Of a stretch of 64,000 bases of DNA, positions 30,129 to 40,163 are shown in pieces. Source of the DNA: Martelella mediterranea DSM 17316 (lineage in GTDB: Bacteria; Pseudomonadota; Alphaproteobacteria; Rhizobiales; Rhizobiaceae); contig NZ_CP020330.1 of assembly GCF_002043005.1 (NCBI RefSeq), positions 1,076,501 to 1,140,500 of the forward strand, read 5' to 3'. The notes beneath the pieces were generated by a model. The model was not told the DNA's origin and ran no database searches. It was given only the letters and a program-made list of their open reading frames with translations. Positions within the stretch are counted from its first letter, which is position 1. The number at the start of each line of letters is the position of its first letter. Made by a program: the position numbers and the translations under genes.

Positions 30129-30962
30129 TTGGCCGAGCAATCCACGATTATCATCACCGGCTGTTCCAGCGGCATTGGGGCCTATTGCGCCCGGGCGCTG
30201 GCGAGCGATGGCTGGCGGGTGTTCGCCACGGCGCGCAAGCCGGAGGATATCGCCGCCCTTGAAGCCGAGGGCCTCGAGGCGCTCTATCTCGATTACACGG
30301 ATCAGGCCTCGATCACCGCCCTTGTGGAGGCGGTGGCGGAGCGCACCGGCGGGCGCATCGATGCGCTGTTCAACAATGGCGCCTATGGCCAGCCGGGGGC
30401 GGTGGAGGATGTCTCCACCGACGTGCTGCGCGCCCAGTTCGAGGCCAATTTCTTCGGCTGGCACGAGCTGACGCGGCAGGTCCTGCCGTTCATGCGCGCT
30501 CAAGGCCATGGCCGCATCGTGCAATGCTCCTCGATCCTCGGCCTGTTGCCCTACCGCTATCGCGGGCCGTATTCGGCCTCGAAATATGCGCTGGAGGCGA
30601 TGTCGCTGACGCTGCGCATGGAACTGGAGGGCACCGGCATTTTCGTGAGCCTGATCGAGCCGGGACCGATCGCATCGCGGTTCACCGCCAATGCGCTGAA
30701 ACATATCCATGACAATATCGATCTCGAAGGTTCCCATCACGCCGCTGAGTACAAGAAACAGCTTGCTCGCCTTGATGGTTCGGGACCGCCCAACAAAAGC
30801 CGGCTGGAACCGGATGCCGTCCATGCCGTTCTGCTTAAAGCGCTGACGGCCAAAAGGCCGCGCCCGCATTATCCGGTCACCACGCCGGCAAAGCAGGGCA
30901 TGATCCTGAAGCGCATCATGCCCTCCGACTGGTTCTACCGGCTGATGGGACGGCTAAGCTGA
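30129..30962 (+). CDS. short-chain dehydrogenase/reductase
   Basis: A 277-residue classical SDR. The cofactor motif is [16 protein letters not shown] (residues about 11-26), [13 protein letters not shown] replaces the NNAG region, and the catalytic set is the serine in QCSSILG with [15 protein letters not shown] (Y-x3-K). The TTG start follows CGGAG seven bases upstream; no ATG fits. Substrate unknown. The macro-domain gene follows 11 bases later and is probably co-transcribed. Confidence 0.87.
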   Translation: MAEQSTIIITGCSSGIGAYCARALASDGWRVFATARKPEDIAALEAEGLEALYLDYTDQASITALVEAVAERTGGRIDALFNNGAYGQPGAVEDVSTDVLRAQFEANFFGWHELTRQVLPFMRAQGHGRIVQCSSILGLLPYRYRGPYSASKYALEAMSLTLRMELEGTGIFVSLIEPGPIASRFTANALKHIHDNIDLEGSHHAAEYKKQLARLDGSGPPNKSRLEPDAVHAVLLKALTAKRPRPHYPVTTPAKQGMILKRIMPSDWFYRLMGRLS

Positions 30963-30973
30963 GGCAGGACGAT

Positions 30974-31483
30974 ATGGGAAGGATTACCGTAGAACAGGGC
31001 GATATCACGGCTTACGACGTCGATGCGATCGTCAACGCGGCCAATGCCTCGCTGCTCGGCGGCGGCGGGGTCGATGGCGCGATCCACCGCGCGGCGGGAC
31101 CGGGGCTTCTGAACGAATGCCGCACGCTCGGCGGCTGCGCAACGGGCGAAGCCAGGATCACCGGCGGCTACGATCTGAGGGCCCGCTACGTGATTCACAC
31201 CGTCGGCCCGGTCTGGCGCGGCGGCGGTGACGGCGAGGCTGAAAAGCTGCGGCTCTGCTACCGGAATTCGCTGGAACTCGCGGCGGCGCATGCATGCCGG
31301 ACGGTCGCCTTTCCGGCGATTTCCACCGGCGTCTACGGTTTTCCGGCCGAGAGCGCCGCGCGCATCGCGGTTGCGAGCGTCGTCAGCGGGCTTCAACGCC
31401 TGCCGTCCATCGAGACGGTCTTTCTGGTTGCCTTCAGCGCGGATGCCGCGCGCCTGCTCAGCGATGCGTTGCAGGCGCACTGA
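30974..31483 (+). CDS. macro-domain O-acetyl-ADP-ribose deacetylase
   Basis: A 169-residue MacroD-type protein (YmdB-like) that hydrolyses ADP-ribose adducts such as O-acetyl-ADP-ribose. The binding motifs are [19 protein letters not shown] and [14 protein letters not shown] at the N-terminus and [12 protein letters not shown] in the C-terminal half. Directly follows the SDR gene. Confidence 0.94.
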   Translation: MGRITVEQGDITAYDVDAIVNAANASLLGGGGVDGAIHRAAGPGLLNECRTLGGCATGEARITGGYDLRARYVIHTVGPVWRGGGDGEAEKLRLCYRNSLELAAAHACRTVAFPAISTGVYGFPAESAARIAVASVVSGLQRLPSIETVFLVAFSADAARLLSDALQAH

Positions 31484-31608
31484 GCCGGCCCTTGCAAGCG
31501 CGGCTGTTTTGTCGTCTGATGGCGCCGGTTTCCGAAGCATTCCGCTGTCAAAGACAAAGAGATGGAGTGGGTCAGCGCTTTTGATGTGACCACGCTCCGG
31601 GAGAGAAA

Positions 31609-31806
31609 ATGTCCACGGTATTCGTTTTCGCCACTGTCATCGTGATGCTGCTGGTGGTGTTCTTCCTGGCCCGCGGGCTCATCAACATGATGCTCGGCGG
31701 CAGTCCCCAGCATTCCAACAAGATGATGCAGGCCCGCGTCGCGTTCCAGGCGCTTGCCATCATCCTGATCATGATCACGCTGTGGTTGATGCAATCCGGT
31801 CATTGA
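31609..31806 (+). CDS. twin transmembrane HIG1-domain protein
   Basis: A 65-residue protein with two membrane helices (about 5-23 and 45-61) joined by a basic, polar loop, GGSPQHSNKMMQARVAFQAL, with the QxxMRxRVxxQ-like core of HIG1 proteins. Alphaproteobacterial homologs of mitochondrial Rcf1/HIG1 associate with respiratory complexes. The cobalamin adenosyltransferase gene follows 94 bases later. Confidence 0.85.
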   Translation: MSTVFVFATVIVMLLVVFFLARGLINMMLGGSPQHSNKMMQARVAFQALAIILIMITLWLMQSGH

Positions 31807-31900
31807 TTTCGCCCGACAGGTCAAAATTACGTTGCATGGCCTTGCCTTTTGCAACCGGTTTCGCTCAATAGCGACGGATTGAAAGAACTGCGACACAATC

Positions 31901-32467
31901 ATGGTCAAACTGAACAAGATTTACACCCGCACCGGCGATGACGGCACCACCGGGCTCGCGGCCGGGCCGCGCCGCAAAAAAGCCGATATCCGGATGGCGG
32001 CGATCGGCGATGTCGACGAGACCAATGCCGCGATCGGTCTCGCGCGGCTGCAGGAGGCCGGCGATTATGACGCGGCGCTCGCCCGCATCCAGAACGATCT
32101 GTTCGATCTCGGCGCCGATCTGGCAACGCCGGAGACTGGCGAGGCGCTCGGCTATGAGCCGCTCAGGATCGTCGATGCCCAGGTGGCCTGGCTTGAGGCC
32201 GAGATCGACCGTCTGAACGATGCGCTGTCGCCGCTGAACTCGTTCATTCTGCCGGGCGGCAGCGCGCTTGCGGCGCATCTGCACATGGCGCGCACGGTCT
32301 GCCGGCGCGCGGAGCGGGCGATGACGCGGCTCGCGGAAACGGAAGCCGTCTCGAAGCCGGCACTGCAATATATCAATCGCCTCTCCGACCTGCTGTTCGT
32401 CGCTGCCCGCCATGCCAATGGCCAGGGTGAGCGCGATGTGCTGTGGGTGCCCGGAAAAAACCGCTGA
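31901..32467 (+). CDS. PduO-type cob(I)alamin adenosyltransferase
   Basis: A 188-residue enzyme that adenosylates cob(I)alamin or cob(I)yrinic acid a,c-diamide with ATP. Motifs: IYTRTGDDGTTGL (P-loop-like ATP site), GDVDETNAAIG, FILPGGSALAAHLHMARTVC and CRRAERAM, NRLSDLLFVAARHAN. Full length for the trimeric PduO family. No other cobalamin genes or riboswitch lie nearby. Confidence 0.95.
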   Translation: MVKLNKIYTRTGDDGTTGLAAGPRRKKADIRMAAIGDVDETNAAIGLARLQEAGDYDAALARIQNDLFDLGADLATPETGEALGYEPLRIVDAQVAWLEAEIDRLNDALSPLNSFILPGGSALAAHLHMARTVCRRAERAMTRLAETEAVSKPALQYINRLSDLLFVAARHANGQGERDVLWVPGKNR

Positions 32468-32655
32468 TTGCGCGGCTGAGGTCAAATTGCAGCGAAGTTT
32501 TTTGCGAAAGACGGGAAAACAAACTATCCATGTCGCCGATTGGCAAGCGACTATACCACAAAGTCAGCATGGTCCCTTGCATGAAGCCGGCGGCGGTGCC
32601 GGAGAGAAGATTTAGCGCGTTCGGCCGGTAACGGCCGTGAGTTTGGAGGTTGAAC

Positions 32656-33405
32656 ATGAAAATTCTGGTCCCGGTCAAACGGGTGGTCGATTACAACGTC
32701 AAGATCCGCGTCAAGCCGGATGGCACCGGCGTCGAGCTCGCCAACGTCAAGATGTCGATGAACCCGTTCGATGAAATCGCGGTGGAAGAGGCGCTCAGGC
32801 TGAAGGAAGCCGGCAAGGCCAGCGAAGTGATCGCCGTCTCTATCGGCCCGGCCAAGGCCGAAGAGACGCTGCGCACCGCGCTTGCCATGGGCGCCGACCG
32901 TGCCATCCTGATCGCCACCGACGAGACCGTCGAGCCGCTCGCGGTCGCCAAGCTGCTGACGAAGGTCGCCGAGGAAGAAGCGCCGCAATTGGTCATTCTC
33001 GGCAAGCAGGCGATCGATGACGACAGCAACCAGACCGGCCAGATGCTGGCCGCACTGCTCGGCTGGAGCCAGGCCACCTTTGCCTCCAAGCTGGAACTTG
33101 GCGACGGCGAGGCGAAGGTCACCCGCGAAATCGATGGCGGGTTGCAGACGATCTCGGTCAAGCTGCCGGCGATCGTGACCACCGATCTGCGCCTCAACGA
33201 GCCGCGCTATGCCTCGCTGCCGAACATCATGAAGGCCAAGAAGAAGCCGCTCGACAAGAAGACGCCCGCCGATTACGGCGTCGATTGCGCCCGCCGGCTG
33301 GAAGTGCTGAAGACCGAGGAGCCGCCGATGCGCAAGGCCGGGATCAAGGTCGCGAGCGCCGCCGAGCTGGTGGACAAGCTGAAAAACGAAGCCGGCGTAT
33401 TGTAA
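32656..33405 (+). CDS. etfB: electron transfer flavoprotein beta subunit
   Basis: A 249-residue subunit binding AMP in the heterodimeric ETF, which carries electrons from acyl-CoA and other dehydrogenases to ETF-ubiquinone oxidoreductase. Canonical segments: [54 protein letters not shown] and [22 protein letters not shown] precedes the ATG. etfA follows 14 bases later. Confidence 0.97.
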   Translation: MKILVPVKRVVDYNVKIRVKPDGTGVELANVKMSMNPFDEIAVEEALRLKEAGKASEVIAVSIGPAKAEETLRTALAMGADRAILIATDETVEPLAVAKLLTKVAEEEAPQLVILGKQAIDDDSNQTGQMLAALLGWSQATFASKLELGDGEAKVTREIDGGLQTISVKLPAIVTTDLRLNEPRYASLPNIMKAKKKPLDKKTPADYGVDCARRLEVLKTEEPPMRKAGIKVASAAELVDKLKNEAGVL

Positions 33406-33419
33406 GGGGAGCCCGGAAC

Positions 33420-34349
33420 ATGACCATACTTCTTCTCGCCGAACATGACGGCAGCTCCGTTTCCGACCAGACTGCGAAGGCCGCGACCGCCGCTGCCGCG
33501 ATCGGCGGCGATATCCATGTGCTGGTGGCGGGCAAGGGCTGCGCCGCCGCTGCCGAAGATGCGGCGAAGATCGCCGGCGTCTCCAAGGTCCTCATCGTTG
33601 AAAGCGATGCGCTGGCCGAGGCTCTCGCCGAGCCGCTGGCGGCCACGATCCTCGATCTTGCTTCCGGCTATGACGTGATCATGGCGGCGGCGACCGCGAT
33701 CGGCAAGAATGTGATGCCGCGCGTGGCGGCGCTTCTCGACGTGATGCAGGTTTCCGAGATCATCGAGGTCATCGCCCCCGACACGTTCAAGCGCCCGACC
33801 TATGCCGGCAACGCCATCGAGACGGTGAAGTCGCATGATGCCAAGAAGGTGATCACGGTGCGCACGGCAAGCTTCTCTGCCGCCGAGATGACGGGTTCAG
33901 CGCCGGTGGAGACGGTCTCCGCCGCCGCCGATCCGGGGCTTTCGAGCTTCGTTGAAAACGCGATCGCGGCATCGGAGCGGCCGGAACTGACCTCGGCGAA
34001 AGTCATCATTTCCGGCGGGCGCGCGCTTGGCTCCTCGGAAAAATTCCAGGAGGTCATCCTGCCGGTGGCGGACAAGCTGGGCGCGGCCGTCGGCGCATCG
34101 CGCGCCGCCGTCGACGCCGGCTATGCGCCGAACGACTGGCAGGTCGGCCAGACCGGCAAGGTGGTCGCCCCCGATCTCTACATCGCCTGCGGCATTTCCG
34201 GCGCGATCCAGCATCTGGCCGGCATGAAGGATTCGAAGGTGATCGTCGCGATCAACAAGGACGAGGAAGCCCCGATCTTCCAGGTTGCCGATTACGGCAT
34301 CGTCGGCGATCTGTTCACGGTGCTGCCGGAGCTTGAAAAGGCGCTCTGA
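33420..34349 (+). CDS. etfA: electron transfer flavoprotein alpha subunit
   Basis: A 309-residue subunit with the FAD-binding C-terminal half: [48 protein letters not shown] in outline, and [20 protein letters not shown]. Partner of etfB just upstream. A GC-rich hairpin (34368-34391) with a short T stretch follows and may terminate the pair. Confidence 0.97.
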   Translation: MTILLLAEHDGSSVSDQTAKAATAAAAIGGDIHVLVAGKGCAAAAEDAAKIAGVSKVLIVESDALAEALAEPLAATILDLASGYDVIMAAATAIGKNVMPRVAALLDVMQVSEIIEVIAPDTFKRPTYAGNAIETVKSHDAKKVITVRTASFSAAEMTGSAPVETVSAAADPGLSSFVENAIAASERPELTSAKVIISGGRALGSSEKFQEVILPVADKLGAAVGASRAAVDAGYAPNDWQVGQTGKVVAPDLYIACGISGAIQHLAGMKDSKVIVAINKDEEAPIFQVADYGIVGDLFTVLPELEKAL

Positions 34350-34430
34350 GGCGCGATCTTGCGATTGATCCCCGGCCTCGCGGCCGGGGATTTCGACGGG
34401 GCCGCCCGTTGTCAAAACGCGGAGGAAATC

Positions 34431-34853
34431 ATGCCCCAGACCAGCCTGACCATCGAGACAAACGGCCAGGGCCTCTACGAGTTCACCGAGGAGGCCGCGC
34501 GGTTCGTGCGCAACGAGGCGATGAACGAGGCACTGCTGACGGTGTTCGTGCGCCACACCTCGTGCTCGCTGCTGATCCAGGAAAACGCCGACCCCGACGT
34601 CAAACGCGACTTGAAAGCCTATTTCTCGCGGATCGCGCCGCCGGCCAATGACCCCTCAATGGATTATCTCGTTCACAGGCTGGAAGGCCCGGACGATATG
34701 CCGGCACACATCAAATCGGCGCTGACCCAGGTTTCGGTCTCGATCCCGGTTTTCGACGGGCGGCTGGCGCTTGGCACGTGGCAGGGCATCTACCTGTTCG
34801 AACACCGCGACCGCCCGCACCGCCGCGAACTGGTGCTGCACCTTTCGCCCTGA
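34431..34853 (+). CDS. YjbQ-family (UPF0047) protein
   Basis: A 140-residue homotrimeric protein of the UPF0047 family. Conserved stretches are FVRHTSCSLLIQENADPDV, MDYLVHRLEGPDDMPAHIKS and LGTWQGIYLFEHRD, with the histidines that form a metal site. Thiamin-phosphate synthase side activity is reported for some members; the physiological role is unclear. Confidence 0.92.
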   Translation: MPQTSLTIETNGQGLYEFTEEAARFVRNEAMNEALLTVFVRHTSCSLLIQENADPDVKRDLKAYFSRIAPPANDPSMDYLVHRLEGPDDMPAHIKSALTQVSVSIPVFDGRLALGTWQGIYLFEHRDRPHRRELVLHLSP

Positions 34854-34897
34854 CGGTAAAGAGCCGTTCCCGCGCTTTTTGCGTCATCCTCGGGCGG

Positions 34898-35533
34898 CTA
34901 CATTGCGGTTCCGGTTACCATTGCAGACCAATAACGGGGGTCCCTTTCTGCCCCGGCGAGTGACAAAGTGACGACGGTGCCCGACCGGACACGGTGACGC
35001 AAAATATCGTCGCGTTGGGCGCTCGTTTTAAGCAATCCGCGATCGGCGAGGGCTTTCACGCGGGTGCGCGACAGTCCGAGTTCGTTCGCCAGCAACCGGT
35101 CGAGGCGCAGGCTCGCGGGGAGAGACGCCACCATTTCGATTGCGACGGTCGAGAAATCGCCGGCATTGATGATCACGGCCTTTTCGACATGAACCTCCGG
35201 AAATTCATCAATGCGCTGGGCCTTTCGTCCTAGCGCGCTGATATTGAAGGCCTCAGATCTGACCCAGTCGGGATCGTTGCTTTTCAACGCCTCCAGAATG
35301 GCGGCGTTGATGTCGCGAACGCTCTGGCGTTCGAAGATTGGCCGGTTCCATGTTCTGTCGCATGTCAGGCATTTGTAGATAAGCCAGGCGTCAAGCTTTC
35401 GGCCATTGGCATTGAGGCGGATTTTTCCGCTGGGCTGAAAGGGTTTGACGTCCCGGCATCCGCTGCAGGTAATCCAGGGCTGGGGCGCTTTCAGCGGCGT
35501 GATGGTCCATCGGACCCGTAATTCCTTGCACAT
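34898..35533 (-). CDS. DUF1062 family protein
   Basis: A 211-residue protein. After the start MCKELRVRWTITPLKAPQPW there are two CxxC pairs (CSGC and CLTC) that probably bind zinc, with IRLNANGRKLDAWLIYKC between. The C-terminal part, LASLLRLD-like LRLDRLLANELGLSRTRVKA, resembles an S4-type RNA-binding helix. I place it in DUF1062; function unknown. An alternative start lies 14 codons upstream. Confidence 0.75.
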   Translation of the reverse strand: MCKELRVRWTITPLKAPQPWITCSGCRDVKPFQPSGKIRLNANGRKLDAWLIYKCLTCDRTWNRPIFERQSVRDINAAILEALKSNDPDWVRSEAFNISALGRKAQRIDEFPEVHVEKAVIINAGDFSTVAIEMVASLPASLRLDRLLANELGLSRTRVKALADRGLLKTSAQRDDILRHRVRSGTVVTLSLAGAERDPRYWSAMVTGTAM

Positions 35534-35898
35534 AAGTTCTTGGTCTTCCGTTCGGAAGTCCACCAAGAGGTGCATGAGAAAACCCGTGCGGGCGCGGCAT
35601 GGCAAACTGTATGGGTGACTGAAGAGCTGGCGCAGCTATGCTGCGCATGGCGCATTTCAACAATGCCAAACCGGTCTCTTGCAGCCACCTGACGGACATG
35701 AAGATACAGCCGGCAGCGTCATGCTGCTCAGCCGCACAGGTGAAACTGGATCGAGACCAGTATTACTTAGGCAAAGTCTACCCCAACGCGTCATTGCTCT
35801 TCGGTAATCTGCATAGCAGACGGACTATTTCAGCACGAGCACGGGTTTTGCGTCCGCACTGAAACAATGGGCGATGATGTTTTTGCGCAACACGGTGC
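35534..35898. other. intergenic stretch, no gene seen
   Basis: 365 bases between two minus-strand genes. No coding frame, tRNA or clear hairpin was recognised. Confidence 0.55.
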
Positions 35899-36753
35899 TC
35901 AGCCGCCGACAAGCTCCCCACCATTGGGGTGCAGGACCTGGCCGCTGATATAGGAAGAATCCTCGCAGGCGAGGAACAGCAGGCTGGGCGCCACCTCATT
36001 GGGTTGGCCCGGGCGCCCGAGCGGCGTGTCCTTGCCGAAGGTCTCGACCTTTTCCTCCGGGAAGGAGGCCGGGATCAGCGGGGTCCAGATCGGGCCGGGG
36101 GCCACGCCGTTGACGCGGATGTTTTCCGAAGCGAGATTGCCCGAAAGCGCCCTGATCAGCGACAGCAGCGCGCCCTTGGTCGAGGAATAGTCGATGAGCA
36201 GCGGCTGGCCGCGATAGGCGGTGACCGATGTCACCAGAATGATCGAGGCGCCGGATTTCAGATGTGGTCGCGCGGCTTTCAAAAGATGGAAGGCGCCGAA
36301 GATATTGGTCTTGAAGGTGCGGGTGAGCTGCTCTTCGGAAATATCGGCGATGTCATCCTGGGCGTGCTGCTCGGCGGCATTGTTGACGACGACGTCGAGC
36401 TTGCCGAACCGTTCAATCGTCTTTCCGACAAGCGCCTCCGAGGTTTTGGGGTCGCCGATATCGCCGGCGAAGATGAAGGCCTCGCCGCCTTCCTCCTCCA
36501 CGTGTTTCAGGGTGATTTCGGCGTCCTCGGATTCATCCTTGTAATGGATGGCGAGCTTCGCGCCCTCGCGGGCAAACAGGATGGCGGTCGCCCGCCCGAT
36601 GCCGGAATCCCCGCCGGTGATGATAACGACCTTGTCCTTCAGCCGGTCGGAGCCCGCAAAGCGCGGCATATAGTCGGGCTGCGGGTGCATTTCCTCTTCC
36701 GAACCGGGTTGGCGGTCCTGAACCTGTCCTACGGGTGCTTTCGTGCCGGCCAT
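35899..36753 (-). CDS. SDR-family oxidoreductase (glucose/ribitol dehydrogenase type)
   Basis: A 284-residue SDR with a polar N-terminal extension (QPGSEEEMHPQPDYMPRFAG) typical of the YghA/YdaD stress-associated branch. Cofactor motif TGGDSGIGRATAI, NNAAEQH, and the active site VTSVTAYRGQPLLIDYSSTK. Proteins of this branch often belong to general stress regulons; a GGAAC-N16-CGCT sequence lies upstream (36811-36835), one base off the EcfG pattern. Confidence 0.9.
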   Translation of the reverse strand: MAGTKAPVGQVQDRQPGSEEEMHPQPDYMPRFAGSDRLKDKVVIITGGDSGIGRATAILFAREGAKLAIHYKDESEDAEITLKHVEEEGGEAFIFAGDIGDPKTSEALVGKTIERFGKLDVVVNNAAEQHAQDDIADISEEQLTRTFKTNIFGAFHLLKAARPHLKSGASIILVTSVTAYRGQPLLIDYSSTKGALLSLIRALSGNLASENIRVNGVAPGPIWTPLIPASFPEEKVETFGKDTPLGRPGQPNEVAPSLLFLACEDSSYISGQVLHPNGGELVGG

Positions 36754-36810
36754 GAGCCTGTCCTTCCGTTTGCAAATCTCGCGCGGCCTCCGCGCCTGTC
36801 TTTCTACTAA

Positions 36811-36835
36811 AGCGATAAGGCCGGCCTGTTGTTCC
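36811..36835 (-). promoter_or_regulatory. possible EcfG-type promoter of the SDR gene
   Basis: On the minus strand GGAAC (36831-36835), 16 bases, CGCT (36811-36814), with one mismatch to CGTT; 57 bases before the start. Confidence 0.4.
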
Positions 36836-37044
36836 AGCCGGGCCGCACATGCGGGGTGGTTACATGTCGCCGAGCGCGCGGCGGCAAATCGGGCAGCACC
36901 CGGCCTCTATCCCAGGCGTGCCGTTTTTCAGCATTTTCTGCCGGAATGTGTTAGCCTTAACGCATGAGCCTCATGGGGGAGGGCGCTCCGGACCGAATCC
37001 TCTGCGACAGCGTAAATTTCTGAAAACAGAAGATTGGAACTCGA

Positions 37045-38148
37045 ATGAGATACGCCTTTGCCGCAATTGCAATTCTGGCCGCGACGCCCGCCGCCGCCAG
37101 CGACCCCGTGCTCGACGAAGCCGTCGAGTTTACAGCGCAGATTTTCCATCTCGATACCGGCGTTCCAGGGCTTGTCATAGCCGCCGTCCGTAATGGCGAG
37201 AGTGCTGTGTTCGGTTTCGGGGAGATCGAAAAGGGCAGCGGTCAGGCGCCGGATGGCGACACGCTGATCGGCGTCGGATCGCTGACGAAAAGCTTCACGG
37301 GACTTTCTCTTGCGGCGCTCGTCGCGGACGGGACCGTTTCGCTGACTGATCCCGTCGGCCCGCATGCCGGCGTCGTCGATGCGCTTCCCGAAAAGGACGG
37401 ACGGCAAATTCGGCTGATCGATCTTGCCACGCATGCAAGCGGTCTGCCGCGCGAGCTTGTCGATGTCGAGGGCGTCGAAAAGTACAGCGATGCGTCCTTC
37501 GCGGCCAATCTTTCCGAAAATCCCCTGCTGTTTGCGCCGGGTAACGGCATTGCCTATTCAAATGTGGGCTTTGACGTGCTCGCAATGACCCTTTCCGGCA
37601 TTGCCGGCGAAGCCTATCCGGATCTGCTCAAAGCCAAGGTCCTCGACCGGATCGGCCTGACCGCGACAAGCTATGATCGTCCCCAGGGCGAGAACTTCAT
37701 GACTGGCTATGACTGGAACGGCAACGAGATGGATCCCGGCGATCCGATCGAAAACCGGGACGGCGCATCGGGCCTCTACACCACGGCCAACGATATAGTG
37801 CAGTATCTGCGATGGAACCTTGATCGCTTCGATGCGGACGACGCCGAAGTCCGCGCCATCAGCCACGCCGCGTGGCTGATGCGGGATGGCCTCGATCCGG
37901 TTATCGGCATGGATGAATCGGGCCATATGGACGCCATGGGGCTTGGATGGGTGATCATGATGCCGGAAGGTGATCGCCCGCTCATCATCCAGAAGGCCGG
38001 TGGCACCAATGGCGTGTTCAGCTACGTTGCCTTTGCGCCTTCGCGCGACGTCGGCGTGTTCATCGCCATCAATCAGTTCAATTTCTCGGCGGCCACGCAG
38101 ATGGCCCAGCTCGTCAACAATCTCGTCGCAAGACTCGCGCCGCGCTGA
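37045..38148 (+). CDS. secreted beta-lactamase-fold serine hydrolase
   Basis: A 367-residue class C beta-lactamase-fold protein (AmpH/penicillin-binding-protein-like). A signal peptide covers residues 1-19 (ending PAAA-S). The nucleophile motif SLTK is at 79-82 and the YSN motif at 170-172; a HxG-like KAGGTNG lies near 327. These suggest a D,D-peptidase or esterase acting in the periplasm. The substrate is not known. Single gene between two minus-strand transcripts. Confidence 0.87.
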   Translation: MRYAFAAIAILAATPAAASDPVLDEAVEFTAQIFHLDTGVPGLVIAAVRNGESAVFGFGEIEKGSGQAPDGDTLIGVGSLTKSFTGLSLAALVADGTVSLTDPVGPHAGVVDALPEKDGRQIRLIDLATHASGLPRELVDVEGVEKYSDASFAANLSENPLLFAPGNGIAYSNVGFDVLAMTLSGIAGEAYPDLLKAKVLDRIGLTATSYDRPQGENFMTGYDWNGNEMDPGDPIENRDGASGLYTTANDIVQYLRWNLDRFDADDAEVRAISHAAWLMRDGLDPVIGMDESGHMDAMGLGWVIMMPEGDRPLIIQKAGGTNGVFSYVAFAPSRDVGVFIAINQFNFSAATQMAQLVNNLVARLAPR

Positions 38149-38171
38149 TCGCGGCAAGCCGGCAAGACCCG

Positions 38172-39266
38172 TCAGGCTGAAGCCTGGCGGGCCTCGCTTT
38201 CCACCGGAAACAGATGCGCCTTGTCCGGATCGAAGACCAGCGTGATTTCGCTGCCGGTCGCAAGCGGGCGATCTTCCGCAAGAGCCGCGACAATGCGCCC
38301 GCCGCGGGTCAGTTCGACATTGATCACGGTTTCGGTGCCGAGCCGTTCCACCAGCGTGACCTTGCCGTGCAACCCGCCCGCCGTGCCGCTTTCCACGACA
38401 TCGAGATATTGCGGACGGAGACCCAGCCGGGCGGTCTTGCGGCCGGCGAAATCGAAGCGGCTCGTCTTCAGCGTGACCGGATCGAGCGCCTCTGATTTGA
38501 CGGTGATGCCCCGTCCGGTGTTTTCGACGATATCGACATCCATGAAATTCATCGAGGGCGAACCGATGAAGCCGGCGACGAACAGGTTGGCGGGCTCGTG
38601 GTAAAGCTCCATCGGCGTGCCGACCTGCTGGACCACGCCATCCTTCAGCACCACGATCCGGTCGGCGAGCGTCATCGCCTCGACCTGGTCGTGGGTCACG
38701 TAGATCATGGTGGCGTCGAGCTGGTTGTGAAGCTTGCCGATCTCCATGCGCATATCCATCCGGAGCGCCGCGTCGAGATTGGAGAGCGGCTCGTCGAACA
38801 GGAAGACCGCCGGATTGCGCACGATGGCTCGGCCGATCGCCACCCGTTGACGCTGGCCGCCGGAAAGCTGTGAGGGGCGGCGGTCGAGCAGGTGCTCCAT
38901 CTGCAGGATGCGCGCGGCACGGCTCACCGCCTCTTCCTTCTCCTTCTTCGGCACGCCGGCGATCGTCAGCCCGAAGGCGACGTTTTCGCGCACCGACATA
39001 TGCGGGAAGATCGCATAGGTCTGGAACACCATGGCGATGCCGCGTTCCTTCGGCTGCAGGTCGTTCACCTTCCTGCCGCCGATCTCCAGCGTGCCGTCGG
39101 TGATATCTTCAAGCCCGGCGATCATCCTCAGAAGGGTCGACTTGCCGCAGCCGGAAGGCCCGACGAAAACCACGAACTCGCCGTCCTTGATATCGAGATC
39201 GACGCCCTTGATGACCTCGACCTTGCCATAGGATTTGCGGACCGATTTGAGTGCCAGATCTGCCAT
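38172..39266 (-). CDS. carbohydrate ABC transporter ATP-binding protein (UgpC/MsmK type)
   Basis: A 364-residue ATPase. Walker A GPSGCGKST (about 36-44), Q-loop FQTYAIFPH, signature LSGGQRQRVAIGRA, Walker B VFLFDEPLSNLD and H-loop THDQVEAM are intact; a C-terminal TOBE regulatory domain follows (GLRPQYLDV). It is the last gene of the operon SBP - permease - permease - ATPase and energises carbohydrate uptake. Confidence 0.95.
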   Translation of the reverse strand: MADLALKSVRKSYGKVEVIKGVDLDIKDGEFVVFVGPSGCGKSTLLRMIAGLEDITDGTLEIGGRKVNDLQPKERGIAMVFQTYAIFPHMSVRENVAFGLTIAGVPKKEKEEAVSRAARILQMEHLLDRRPSQLSGGQRQRVAIGRAIVRNPAVFLFDEPLSNLDAALRMDMRMEIGKLHNQLDATMIYVTHDQVEAMTLADRIVVLKDGVVQQVGTPMELYHEPANLFVAGFIGSPSMNFMDVDIVENTGRGITVKSEALDPVTLKTSRFDFAGRKTARLGLRPQYLDVVESGTAGGLHGKVTLVERLGTETVINVELTRGGRIVAALAEDRPLATGSEITLVFDPDKAHLFPVESEARQASA

Positions 39267-39278
39267 TGTTTTCCTCCC

Positions 39279-40160
39279 TCAGCCCTTCACGCCCGTTGAC
39301 GCGATCGATGCGATGAATGCGCGTTGCAGCACCAGATAGAACACCAGCACCGGCACGGTGATCATCGAAAGATAGGCCATGACCTCGCCCCAGGGCACGT
39401 TGAGCTGGAAGAAATAGCCGAGCCCGACCATGATCGGCCGGTGGGCCTCGTCCTGCACCACGATCAGCGGCCAGAGATATTGTTCATTGTACATTTTCAA
39501 CGCCTTCAGGATGGCGGCGGTGGCGATCACCGGGCCGGAAAGCGGCATCACCACCCGGCGGTAGATCTGCCACCATGATGCGCCCTCGGCGCGCGCGGCC
39601 TCGATCAGCTCGCGCGGCAGGTCCTTGAAATACTGCACGAACAGGAAGATCGTCAGCGCATCGGCGATCCATGGGATGATCTGGACGCGGTAGGTGTTGA
39701 GCCAGCCCCAGGAAAACCCGTCGAGGCCGATCCAGGGCAGGCGCGAGACGAACAGAAGCAGCGGGATCGCAATGGTCTCGAACGGTATGATCAGCGTGGC
39801 GAGCACGATCGACAGCACCACCGCATTGCCGCGCCACCGCACGAAGGTGAACGAGAACGCGCCGAGCGAGCACAGGAAAAGCGAGGCGAGCACGGTGATC
39901 GTCGTCACCATGACGGAGTTGAACACGAACAGGCCGATCGGCGCGCGCCGGAAGGCGCCGGCATAATTCTCGAGGCTGATATCGCCGACCGGCAGAAAGG
40001 CGCGCAGCGAGGATGTGTCGTTCAGAAGCTGGTTGTCGGGCTTCAGCGACGACATCACCATGAACAGGAGCGGCAGCAGGAACACCAGCGCCACCAGCAA
40101 CAGGACCAGATAGCGGACGGCGAGCCTGAGGCCATGATTGTCGTTGGAGATAGCGGCCAT
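39279..40160 (-). CDS. carbohydrate ABC transporter permease (MalG type)
   Basis: A 293-residue permease with six membrane helices. The EAA loop is ELIEAARAEGASWWQIYRRV (about 190-209), where the ATPase docks, and the N-terminal LLPLLFMVMSSLKPDNQLLN is typical of the CUT1 MalG-like subunit. It follows the partner permease gene after three bases and precedes the ATPase gene by 12. Confidence 0.94.
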   Translation of the reverse strand: MAAISNDNHGLRLAVRYLVLLLVALVFLLPLLFMVMSSLKPDNQLLNDTSSLRAFLPVGDISLENYAGAFRRAPIGLFVFNSVMVTTITVLASLFLCSLGAFSFTFVRWRGNAVVLSIVLATLIIPFETIAIPLLLFVSRLPWIGLDGFSWGWLNTYRVQIIPWIADALTIFLFVQYFKDLPRELIEAARAEGASWWQIYRRVVMPLSGPVIATAAILKALKMYNEQYLWPLIVVQDEAHRPIMVGLGYFFQLNVPWGEVMAYLSMITVPVLVFYLVLQRAFIASIASTGVKG

Positions 40161-40163
40161 GGC

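Noticed and set aside
34368..34391. GC-rich hairpin after etfA as a terminator
   Set aside because: Ten perfect pairs, but only three T follow, so it was not listed as a separate terminator; mentioned under etfA.
35638..35862. Short open frame between DUF1062 and SDR genes
   Set aside because: No ribosome site, no homolog pattern, and no conservation clue.
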